DNA from: Phil1 sp964546125
GTDB lineage: Bacteria; Bacillota; Clostridia; Christensenellales; CAG-138
Assembly: GCA_964546125.1 (NCBI GenBank)
Contig: CAZJIS010000032.1
Location: 1 to 18,522, forward strand
DNA: 18,522 bases
Direction: 5' to 3'
This document shows positions 9,301 to 15,358 of the stretch, one piece after another (within the stretch, counting starts at the first letter, position 1; the number at the start of each line of letters is the position of its first letter). The notes beneath the pieces are model-generated. The model searched no databases and had not been told where the DNA came from. It saw nothing but the letters and a program-made list of their open reading frames with translations. Both the position numbers and the translations under genes were made by a program.

Positions 9301-9858
9301 GAAGCGCCGGATTTCCTGCTTGCCGCGCGCATGACGCCCGCGGACCGCGGCACGGCCTACCATGCGCTGATGCAGCACATCGCGCTTCGCCCGCACGGCG
9401 CGCAAAGCGTGCTTGATGAGCTTTCCCGCCTCGTGGAGGAAGGCAAGCTCACGAAGCTGCAAGCCGAGGCGGTCGATGTTTCGGAGATCGCCGCCTTCTT
9501 TGCCTCTCCCCTCGGGCTTCGCTTATGCGGGGCGGCCCATGTGCGGCGCGAGGTGGCGTTCAACATCAGCCTTTCCGCGCGCGCGCTCGAGCTTTCCCCA
9601 AGCGACGCGCCTGTCATTTTGCAGGGCGTGATCGACTGCTGCTTCCTTGAAAACGGAAAATGGGTGCTCATCGATTATAAAACCGACAGCGTGCCCCCCG
9701 GCGGCAGCGCGGCCGAGCTTGCAAACCGGCACGCGCGGCAGGTGAACCTCTACGCGCACGCGCTCGAAAAGCTGACCGGCACGCCGGTCGCCTCGCGCAT
9801 GATCTATTTCTTTTCGCCGCGCGCGGCGCTTGAAGTAAAGAAAGGCTTAGACCTATGA
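6304..9858 (+). CDS. addA: ATP-dependent helicase/nuclease subunit A
   Basis: AddA is the UvrD-like helicase plus nuclease subunit of AddAB. This 1184-residue protein is close to the usual family length. It begins MPKWTSEQRRAI (Q motif) and has Walker A GAGSGKT at 23-29. Walker B DEYQD lies at 382-386, followed by LVGDVKQSIYRFR. Helicase motif V, SIHASKGLEFP, lies around residue 786, and motif VI, YVAMTRARE, at 858-866. The C-terminal nuclease domain has LIDYKTDS with D1124 and K1126. All key residues are present, so both activities are expected. A Glu-rich low-complexity stretch (about 510-532) lies between the helicase blocks. It overlaps addB by 20 nt at the start, and its TGA overlaps the prmC ATG. 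The complex resects broken DNA ends for RecA loading, with Chi recognition residing in AddB. Confidence 0.95.
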   Translation: MPKWTSEQRRAIDEAGDILVSAGAGSGKTAVLTERIVRLVREGLDIRQILCVTFTIAAANEMKKRIERALYQAAAASRKEAEAARLNEAARESASAAISTLHSFCTQVLRRHFNEAGLDPNFRVADESEAALLREAAWDELCETRLLEDAGLFASLLEAVGGDAEAFSIVNELHAFCRAQPDPLGFLARAQALYGASSDELCAGEAVAELLMRTQREFRQKASALARARDALAANCPQTAAFLDEELLHARMVALQKTPEDMAAALLTGPHAEKARISWRGCPQELRGPAERAREKLGDIRKKEAAFWQRGISAQAALLSGQRPLVAELFESVRDFSVRFARLKRERSVIDYGDMEQFALALLQKEAIALEYRARFAYVFMDEYQDANAVQEEIIRAIASPGALFLVGDVKQSIYRFRLAEPALFIRRYLDYSDPARGCRIDLSANFRSAPGVIEAVNAVFARLMREETAELAYDERARLVHGREEACPPSPDAVEFLFADLLADFPGQEENSDLPAAEEESEEEAAPTEEEPPRAVAQAEAALAAQRIRIMMETGSVFDPRTGARRAPRYGDFAVLLRSYKNAAEDWLTTLALEGIPAYGEAAGGFFDAVEVRLFMDLLRVIDNRSQSIPLAAVLRSPIGGFCTEELIELRTAYTSAGADPASPWRLFDSLLGAAEDEGELGSKARAFLAKLARWQELAGLVGVHAFIGALLDETDYGLFCRALPGGKQREGNLEALCEKARRFEASGFAGLHAFLNYAEKLRALGTSEAAQSVGADVVRVMSIHASKGLEFPFVILAGLGRRFNREHQKKALLCDPALGVAVRFRLAGVRTHSLYARAIAARSERKGLAEEMRVLYVAMTRAREKLLMLCAAPRGDQLIEKASLLSPETAEGDSYAQWLLSCILNASEGAELRARYGLRPLPGAKPLGIAVSAEVCTAPAGSFSRMGEAAYERFRQEALDSPAPEALFQRDYAHCADTQVPSKVSVTGLAGHELKLTEAPDFLLAARMTPADRGTAYHALMQHIALRPHGAQSVLDELSRLVEEGKLTKLQAEAVDVSEIAAFFASPLGLRLCGAAHVRREVAFNISLSARALELSPSDAPVILQGVIDCCFLENGKWVLIDYKTDSVPPGGSAAELANRHARQVNLYAHALEKLTGTPVASRMIYFFSPRAALEVKKGLDL

Positions 9859-10676
9859 GCAGCGCAAGCCTGTGGGACGCCTTCAGACAAACCGAACGCG
9901 CGCTTGAAGCTACGGGCATTGCCGAGGCGCGCGTCGAGGCGCGGCTGCTCGTTTGCCATGCCGCGGGCCTTGGCGAACAGGCGCTCGCGCGCAACGCGAG
10001 GCTGCCTTTTTCAAACGAAGCCGAAAAGAGGCTCGATGCGCTGTTGGCCGCGCGCCTGGCGGGCCGCCCCGTGCAATATGTGCTGGGCGAATGGGGTTTC
10101 ATGGGGCTGATTTTCTTGACCGACGAGCGCGCGCTGATCCCCCGGCAGGATACGGAAACGCTTTGCGAGGAGGCGCTCGCGCTCATCCGCGCGCGCGGCT
10201 ATGACAACTGCCTCGACATGTGCTGCGGCACGGGCTGCATCGGCCTTTCACTCGCAAAGCTTGCCAACGTACGCGTGACGCTTGCCGACAGGGATGCGGC
10301 GGCGCTCTCCCTCGCGCGCGAAAACGCTTTGCGCCACGGCGTGGCGGCCGCTTTAATCGAAACCGACCTTTTTGCGGGCATCGAAGGTACGTTCGACCTC
10401 ATCGCCTGCAACCCGCCCTATCTAACCGGCGCGGACATGGCCGCCCTCCAGCGCGAGCTTGTTTTTGAACCTTCGCACGCGCTTTTTGGCGGCGCGGATG
10501 GGCTTGATTTCTATCGCCGCCTTGAAAAGGAGGCCCCGGCGCATCTTGCCCCCGGCGGCGCGCTGATGATGGAAGTCGGCGCGGGCCAGGCGCGGGCGGT
10601 CGCGGCGCTCTTCCCGGGCGCGCGCATCACAAGGGACCTCAACGGCATCGAAAGGGTGGTGACGGCATTTCGATGA
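9855..10676 (+). CDS. prmC: Peptide chain release factor N5-glutamine methyltransferase
   Basis: PrmC (HemK) uses S-adenosylmethionine to methylate the GGQ glutamine of release factors. The 273-residue protein has the family layout: an N-terminal helical release-factor-binding part, then IPRQDTE (95-101). The SAM-binding loop is DMCCGTGCIG (121-130). The catalytic NPPY motif is at 186-189, in the ACNPPYLTG context. The SAM loop is Cys-rich compared with the common DLGTGSG form, but its Gly positions are kept. The first ATG overlaps the addA stop as ATGA, and its own TGA overlaps the next ATG the same way. Its likely substrate PrfA is encoded one gene downstream, with a CapA-like lipoprotein gene between. 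In many bacteria the order is prfA then prmC, so this order is reversed. Confidence 0.93.
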   Translation: MSSASLWDAFRQTERALEATGIAEARVEARLLVCHAAGLGEQALARNARLPFSNEAEKRLDALLAARLAGRPVQYVLGEWGFMGLIFLTDERALIPRQDTETLCEEALALIRARGYDNCLDMCCGTGCIGLSLAKLANVRVTLADRDAAALSLARENALRHGVAAALIETDLFAGIEGTFDLIACNPPYLTGADMAALQRELVFEPSHALFGGADGLDFYRRLEKEAPAHLAPGGALMMEVGAGQARAVAALFPGARITRDLNGIERVVTAFR

Positions 10677-11971
10677 AGCGGATGCTCCTATTATTGCTGC
10701 TCGCCTCGCTGCTTTTTGCGGGCTGTGACCTGCGCGCGGCGCCCGTGCCGACATGGGAGGCCGCCCTGCCCACCGCCAACCCGCGCCCCGCGCCCACGGC
10801 GATTCCCACGCCCCTGTCGGCCGCTTCGCCAACCGCTCCGCCGGCCCCGACGCCAAGCCCCGCGCCGCAGGAGGCGACGCTCGGCTTCGTGGGCGACATT
10901 CTCATCATGAGCTCGCAGATCGCCGGGGCGCGCACGGTAAACGGCTATGATTTTTCGCAAAGCTTCGCGCCCATGCGCGCGGCCTTTGCATCGGCCGATT
11001 TCCTAGCGGGCAATTTCGAATGCACGCTTGCCGGCGAGGCGGCGGGCTATACGCTGCCCCGCGCGACGCCCCCGCCGCAGACGGAGCTCGACCCTGCGCC
11101 CAAGGTTCCCTTCCAGCGCTTCAATGCGCCCGACGAGCTTGCTAAAAATCTGCGCGAAGCGGGCTTTGACCTGCTTGCCACGGCCAACAACCACTGCATG
11201 GATAAGGGCGCCGAAGGGCTTTACCGCACCGCGCGGGTGCTGCGCGAAGCGGGGCTGATGCAGCTTGGCACCTTCCTCGACCCGGCGGACGCCGCCGCGC
11301 CCCGAATCGCTGTGATCAACGGCATTTGCGTGGGCTTTCTCAACGCGACGGGCTTCCTCAATTCCGGCACGCCGTCCCTCTCCACCGACGAGCGCGCCTA
11401 CGCCGTTTCGATGCTTCGGGATACGGAAAAGCTCTCCGCCCTTGCGGCCGCGGCGAGGCAGGCGGGCGCGGAGTTCATCGTCGCCATCGCCCATTGGGGC
11501 GTGGAGCACGAGGAGCGCGAGAACGCCGGGCAAAGAAAGCTTGCGGATGCGCTCATCGCCGCCGGGGCGGACGCCATCATCGGCGCGCACCCGCATGTGG
11601 TGCAGCCGATCGAGTGGCGCGAAGCTGTGCGCGGCGGGAAAACCGTGCGCGTGCCGGTGTGTTACTCGCTTGGCAACTTCATTTCCAACATGGCGCAGAA
11701 AAACGTGAACTACGGCCTCTACGTGCGCCTCACGCTCACGCGGGGCGCGGAGGGCGAGGTGAGCTGCACGGAACTTGCGTATCTGCCGCTGTTGTGCTAT
11801 CGTGACGGAGTGCATAAGGTGAAACCCTGCTTCCCCGGGGATGAGGGGGCGGCGGGCAAAGCCTATGATCATGTTCAAAACCTGATGCGCGACGAGGGGA
11901 TCGTCCGCATCACACAGGGGGAATTGCCGGACGATGTTCGAGAAACTGCAATCGATCAAAGCGCGCAGTGA
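10673..11971 (+). CDS. CapA-family (PGA_cap metallophosphatase-like) lipoprotein
   Basis: The 432-residue protein has a lipoprotein signal: K/R at 2-3, a Leu-rich core, then FAGC with C18 as the predicted lipidated cysteine. A Pro/Thr/Ala-rich spacer (about 24-66) tethers the domain outside the membrane. The body has CapA / poly-gamma-glutamate synthesis family motifs of a calcineurin-like metal site. These are GFVGD (71-75), GNFECTLAG, ATANNHCMDKG (N172, N173, H174), AHWGVEHE (H274), GAHPHVVQ (H306, H308) and SLGNFISN. All candidate metal ligands are present. Members of this family are linked to poly-gamma-glutamate capsule anchoring or to envelope phosphoester/peptide chemistry, but most are uncharacterised, and no capB/capC is nearby. 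It overlaps prmC by 4 nt and prfA by 38 nt. It is an unexpected envelope gene inside a translation-termination cluster. Confidence 0.88.
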   Translation: MKRMLLLLLLASLLFAGCDLRAAPVPTWEAALPTANPRPAPTAIPTPLSAASPTAPPAPTPSPAPQEATLGFVGDILIMSSQIAGARTVNGYDFSQSFAPMRAAFASADFLAGNFECTLAGEAAGYTLPRATPPPQTELDPAPKVPFQRFNAPDELAKNLREAGFDLLATANNHCMDKGAEGLYRTARVLREAGLMQLGTFLDPADAAAPRIAVINGICVGFLNATGFLNSGTPSLSTDERAYAVSMLRDTEKLSALAAAARQAGAEFIVAIAHWGVEHEERENAGQRKLADALIAAGADAIIGAHPHVVQPIEWREAVRGGKTVRVPVCYSLGNFISNMAQKNVNYGLYVRLTLTRGAEGEVSCTELAYLPLLCYRDGVHKVKPCFPGDEGAAGKAYDHVQNLMRDEGIVRITQGELPDDVRETAIDQSAQ

Positions 11972-12998
11972 GGAGCTGGCGCGGCTGCTATCTATGGGCG
12001 AGGTCGTCGCCGACCAGAAGCGCTACCGCGAGCTTGCGCGCGAACACGCAAAGCTTGAGGATATCGTCGCGGCCTACGACCGCTACGCCGCGGTGCTCGC
12101 AAGCGCCGCGGATTGCCGCGCGCTGTTCGAAGAAGCGGGCGACCCGGAGATGAAGGAGCTCGTGCGCGGGGAGCTTTCGGAGCTTGCCGCGCAGGAACAG
12201 GCGCTTGAAGAGGAGCTTCGCATCCTTCTTCTGCCCCGCGACCCCAACGACGAGCGGGATGTGATGATCGAAATCCGCGCGGGCACGGGCGGCGAGGAGG
12301 CTTCCCTGTTTGGGGCCGACCTTCTGCGCATGTACCTGCGCTACGCCGAGCGCCACGGCTTCAAAAGCGAGCTGATGTATGAGAACTACACCGAGATGGG
12401 CGGCGTCAAAGAGGTTGTCGTCAGCCTTGCGGGGCGGGGCGCCTATTCGCGCATGAAATACGAAAGCGGCGTGCACCGCGTGCAGCGCGTGCCCGAAACC
12501 GAGTCCCAGGGCCGCATCCACACGAGTGCGGCGACCGTCGCCGTGCTCCCCGAGGCCGACGACGTGGAGGTCGACATCGACCCCGGGGACCTGATGATTG
12601 ACACCTACCGAAGCGGCGGCGCGGGCGGCCAGCATGTGAACAAGACCGAGAGCGCGATTCGCATCACGCACCTGCCCACGGGCCTCATCGTGCAATGCCA
12701 GGACGAGCGCAGCCAGCACAAGAACAAAGAAAAGGCCATGCGCGTGCTCAAAAGCCGCCTGCTTGAACTTTACCAAAGCCGCGCCGCCGAGGCGGAAGCG
12801 GGCGCGCGCCGCGCGCAGGTCGGGAGCGGGGACCGCAGCGAGCGCATCCGCACCTATAATTTCCCGCAGGGCCGCGTGAGCGACCACCGCGTGGGGCTGA
12901 CGCTCTACAAGCTTGAGGCCTTCATGGACGGCGATATGGATGAGATCATCGACGCGCTTATTTTAGCCGAACAGGCGGCAAAATTAGCGAATGCGTAA
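11934..12998 (+). CDS. prfA: Peptide chain release factor 1
   Basis: RF1 reads UAA and UAG stop codons and triggers peptide release. The 354-residue protein matches the family length. It has the codon-recognition domain and then RSGGAGGQHVNKTESA, with the GGQ glutamine at Q233, the residue methylated by PrmC. It also contains RVPETESQGRIHTSAATVAV, characteristic of RF1. RF2's programmed frameshift is absent, as expected. The ATG at 11934 lies within the 3' end of the CapA-like gene (38-nt overlap in another frame); GGGGGAA about 12 nt upstream is the best ribosome binding site. The N-terminal sequence MFEKLQSIKARSEEL aligns with RF1 starts, so the overlap seems real. The gene ends in TAA, 28 nt before sua5. 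Confidence 0.96.
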   Translation: MFEKLQSIKARSEELARLLSMGEVVADQKRYRELAREHAKLEDIVAAYDRYAAVLASAADCRALFEEAGDPEMKELVRGELSELAAQEQALEEELRILLLPRDPNDERDVMIEIRAGTGGEEASLFGADLLRMYLRYAERHGFKSELMYENYTEMGGVKEVVVSLAGRGAYSRMKYESGVHRVQRVPETESQGRIHTSAATVAVLPEADDVEVDIDPGDLMIDTYRSGGAGGQHVNKTESAIRITHLPTGLIVQCQDERSQHKNKEKAMRVLKSRLLELYQSRAAEAEAGARRAQVGSGDRSERIRTYNFPQGRVSDHRVGLTLYKLEAFMDGDMDEIIDALILAEQAAKLANA

Positions 12999-13026
12999 CG
13001 GTTAATCCGTTGCGCCCGGAGGAACT

Positions 13027-14061
13027 ATGACACAATTCGCAAACGCCACAACGCAAAAGGAAAACGGAACCGTGCTCGGCGGCAAGATCATCCGCGAGGG
13101 CGGGCTTGTGGCGTTTCCTACGGAAACGGTCTATGGCCTTGGCGCCAACGGCTTGGACGGCGCGGCCGTCGCGCGTATTTTTGAAGCCAAGGGCCGCCCC
13201 GCCGACAACCCGCTGATTTTGCACATCGCCAAAAAAAGCGATGCGAAAGCGCTTTGGATGCGCGTGCCCGAAAGCGCGCGCGCGCTGATGGACACCTTCT
13301 GGCCCGGGCCGCTGACGCTCGTTTTTAACAAAAGCTCAAATGTGCCGGATGAAGTCACGGCCGGCCTTGCGACCGTCGCCGTGCGCATGCCGGACCACAA
13401 AACGGCGCTTGCGCTCATCCGCGAGGCGGGCGTGCCGATTGCGGCGCCCAGCGCCAACCTCTCGGGCAGGCCAAGCCCCACGACCGCAAAGCATGTGCGC
13501 GATGACCTTGAGGGCAAGGTCGACCTCATTATCGACGGCGGGCCCTCACGCTACGGGCTCGAATCGACCGTGCTCTCCCTCGTGGGGGAGCCGACGATTT
13601 TGCGCCCCGGCGCCATCACCAAAGAAATGCTTGAGGCGGCGTGGGGCGCCGTAAAGCTCGCGCCCTCCACCCTCACGCCGCTGCGCGAAGGGGAGACCGC
13701 GGCCGCCCCCGGCATGAAATACCGGCACTATGCGCCCGCGTGCGAAGTGCTCGTCGCCCGGGGCGAAGCGCGCGCGGCGGCGCGCAAAATATGCATGGCC
13801 TATGACGCGCGCGAGGCGCGGGGACAAACTGCGATTATTTTTGCAACGGCGCAAACTCAACCCTTTTACCAGGACCGCCGCTGTGTTATAATAGGCGACA
13901 GAAACGACCTCGCCGCATTGTGCGCACAGCTTTTTGCGAGGCTTCGGGAGTTTTCGGATGAGGCGGACGTCATTTTCGCCGAGGCTTTGCCTGAAAACGA
14001 AATGGGGCTTGCTTACATGAACCGGCTTTTGCGCGCGGCGGGTTTCAATACGCTTGAGTGA
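13027..14061 (+). CDS. sua5: Threonylcarbamoyl-AMP synthase, two-domain Sua5 type
   Basis: Makes threonylcarbamoyl-AMP from threonine, bicarbonate and ATP, the first step of the t6A modification of ANN-decoding tRNAs. The N-terminal YrdC/TsaC domain has AFPTETVYGLGANG (about 29-42), K55-G-R57-PADNPL, and APSANLSGRPSPT. The linker GMKYRHYAP (229-237) and a C-terminal Rossmann-like domain to residue 344 mark the long Sua5 form, not the short TsaC. GGAGGAA precedes the ATG at 13027 after a 28-nt gap from prfA. The prfA / sua5 / rpiB / upp order resembles the ywlC region of Bacillus, which also contains ywlE and glyA; those are absent here. The C-terminal domain contains a TATAAT at 13887 that may be a promoter for the next genes. 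Confidence 0.93.
   Translation: MTQFANATTQKENGTVLGGKIIREGGLVAFPTETVYGLGANGLDGAAVARIFEAKGRPADNPLILHIAKKSDAKALWMRVPESARALMDTFWPGPLTLVFNKSSNVPDEVTAGLATVAVRMPDHKTALALIREAGVPIAAPSANLSGRPSPTTAKHVRDDLEGKVDLIIDGGPSRYGLESTVLSLVGEPTILRPGAITKEMLEAAWGAVKLAPSTLTPLREGETAAAPGMKYRHYAPACEVLVARGEARAAARKICMAYDAREARGQTAIIFATAQTQPFYQDRRCVIIGDRNDLAALCAQLFARLREFSDEADVIFAEALPENEMGLAYMNRLLRAAGFNTLE
13865..13892 (+). promoter_or_regulatory. Candidate internal promoter inside sua5 for rpiB-upp
   Basis: TGT-TATAAT gives a consensus extended -10 (hexamer 13887-13892). TTTACC at 13865-13870, 16 bp upstream, matches 4 of 6 bases of TTGACA. It is encoded by the codons GTT ATA ATA, and a pair of ATA codons is out of keeping with the GC-ending codon use around it. 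Transcription would begin near 13899, about 170 nt before the rpiB ATG. It is supported by sequence only. Confidence 0.4.
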
Positions 14062-14071
14062 GGAAACTGCA

Positions 14072-14512
14072 ATGAAAATTGCCATCGGCTGCGACCACGG
14101 CGGCTTTGCCTTGAAGGCGGAGCTTTTGCCCTTCATCGAATCGCTTGGACACGAAGCGGCCGATTTCGGCTGCATGAACGAGCAGAGCGTCGATTACCCC
14201 GACGTGGCCGTCCCTGTGGCGCAATCCGTGGTTTCGGGCGCATATGAGCGCGGCATTCTCATTTGCGGCACGGGTGTGGGCATTTCCATCAGCGCGAACA
14301 AAGTGCGCGGCGCGCGCTGCGCCCATTGCTCGGAAGAAACTTCCGCGCGCCTTTCCCGCGAGCACAACGACGCCAACCTCCTGGCGCTTGGCGGCCGCAC
14401 GCTTGGCGTGGAGCTTGCCAAATCGATTGTGCGCACGTTTTTGAGCACCGAATTTTCGGGCGCCGACCGGCACATGAAGCGCATTCGTAAGATCAGCGAC
14501 TTTGAGGCGTAA
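14072..14512 (+). CDS. rpiB: Ribose-5-phosphate isomerase B
   Basis: RpiB interconverts ribose-5-phosphate and ribulose-5-phosphate in the pentose-phosphate pathway. The 146-residue protein shows the RpiB/LacAB fold signatures: GCDHGGFALK (D8, H9) and catalytic C65 with the phosphate loop GTGVGIS (66-72). NKVRGARCA and SREHNDANLLALGGR (H98) follow. The catalytic Cys and His are present. The start is the ATG at 14072 with AGGA 7-8 nt upstream; an earlier GTG/TTG start in frame is less well placed and would add residues ahead of the conserved MKIAIGCDHGG. It begins 10 nt after the sua5 stop. LacA/LacB-type galactose-6-phosphate isomerases share the fold, but the single-gene context and the upp neighbour favour RpiB. 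Confidence 0.92.
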   Translation: MKIAIGCDHGGFALKAELLPFIESLGHEAADFGCMNEQSVDYPDVAVPVAQSVVSGAYERGILICGTGVGISISANKVRGARCAHCSEETSARLSREHNDANLLALGGRTLGVELAKSIVRTFLSTEFSGADRHMKRIRKISDFEA

Positions 14513-14561
14513 GCCTCTTTATTTTTGCACGCAAATCTCAAACGGCGAAAGGAGAACCACG

Positions 14562-15191
14562 ATGAGCACCGTTCACGTCATCAACCACCCCCTTGTTCAG
14601 CACAAGCTGACCCATTTGCGGGATAAAAACACCGGCTCGAAAGAGTTCCGCGAGCTTGTGGAAGAGCTTGCGGCCCTCCTCACCTATGAGGCGACGCGCG
14701 ACCTGCCCCTATGCGAAACGCAGATCGAAACGCCCATGTGTACCGCCACCACGAAGGTATTGGCGGGCAAGAAGCTCGGCATCATCCCCATTTTGCGCGC
14801 AGGCCTTGGCATGGTGGACGGCATGCTCAACCTTATCCCCGCCGCGAAAGTCGGCCACATCGGCCTCTACCGCGACCCCGCAACCCTTAACCCCGTTGAT
14901 TATTACTGCAAGCTCCCGCCGGATATTTCCGAGCGCGACATCATCATCGTGGACCCGATGCTCGCCACGGGCGGCTCCGCTGTGGAGGGCATTACCATCG
15001 TAAAACAGGCCGGCTGCAAGAGCGTGAAGCTCGTGAACCTCATCGCCGCGCCCGAGGGCATTGCCGCCGTGCAAAAGGCGCACCCGGATGTGGACATTTT
15101 TGTCGCCGCCATTGACGACTGCCTCAACGCCCACGGTTACATCGTGCCGGGCCTTGGCGACGCGGGCGATCGCCTCTTTGGAACCAAATAG
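14562..15191 (+). CDS. upp: Uracil phosphoribosyltransferase
   Basis: Upp joins uracil to PRPP to give UMP in pyrimidine salvage. The 209-residue protein has all the family blocks. These include LGIIPILRAGLGMVDGM (72-88), the PRPP loop VDPMLATGGSA (130-140), and the C-terminal uracil-binding segment HGYIVPGLGDAGDRLFGT. Length equals that of typical bacterial Upp. The ATG at 14562 follows AAAGGAGAA; the frame is open 60 nt further upstream but without a start of comparable quality. It sits 49 nt after rpiB and is the last gene of the plus-strand run, with a GC-rich hairpin 26 nt after its TAG stop. Confidence 0.97.
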   Translation: MSTVHVINHPLVQHKLTHLRDKNTGSKEFRELVEELAALLTYEATRDLPLCETQIETPMCTATTKVLAGKKLGIIPILRAGLGMVDGMLNLIPAAKVGHIGLYRDPATLNPVDYYCKLPPDISERDIIIVDPMLATGGSAVEGITIVKQAGCKSVKLVNLIAAPEGIAAVQKAHPDVDIFVAAIDDCLNAHGYIVPGLGDAGDRLFGTK

Positions 15192-15216
15192 AGCTTAGCT
15201 TTTGATAAAGCCGCTT

Positions 15217-15246
15217 GCGGCCCCCGTTCATCTGAACGGGGGCCGC
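15217..15246 (+). terminator. Terminator-like hairpin after upp
   Basis: GCGGCCCCCGTTC pairs perfectly with GAACGGGGGCCGC: a 13-bp stem and ATCT loop, starting 26 nt after the upp stop. The following bases (AATGCATTG) are not U-rich, so it is not a textbook intrinsic terminator. A very strong stem at the end of a long operon between convergent genes still suggests termination or 3'-end protection. Confidence 0.6.
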
Positions 15247-15279
15247 AATGCATTGTAAGCGCCGTATGCTTTCTCAAAA

Positions 15280-15308
15280 ACGGGTGCTTAGGGCCTGCGG
15301 CCCTAAGC
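15280..15308 (-). terminator. Terminator of the typA-DUF362 unit; hairpin repeat, copy B
   Basis: GCTTAGGGCC-TGC-GGCCCTAAGC at 15286-15308 is a perfect 10-bp stem with a 3-nt loop. Read on the minus strand it is followed by ACCCGTTTTTG, giving a T-run 4-5 nt past the stem. It lies about 50 nt after the DUF362 stop. Positions 15280-15304 match 31-55 at 22 of 25 bases. A second, weaker hairpin (TTGGG/CCCAA) lies at about 15314-15332. The 15192-15358 interval contains no gene. Confidence 0.6.
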
Positions 15309-15358
15309 GGGGGTTTGGGGATGGAGTCCCAACGTTCTCCCTGTTTTCGCGTTTTTCC

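Noticed and set aside
10199..10230. Cys-rich variant of the PrmC SAM loop as a sign of a different methyltransferase
   Set aside because: The NPPY motif, IPRQDTE, length and the nearby prfA all fit PrmC; the loop glycines are retained.
10673..11971. Idea of a capsule (poly-gamma-glutamate) locus
   Set aside because: Only a CapA-family protein is present; no capB, capC or capD-like gene is nearby, so capsule synthesis cannot be claimed.
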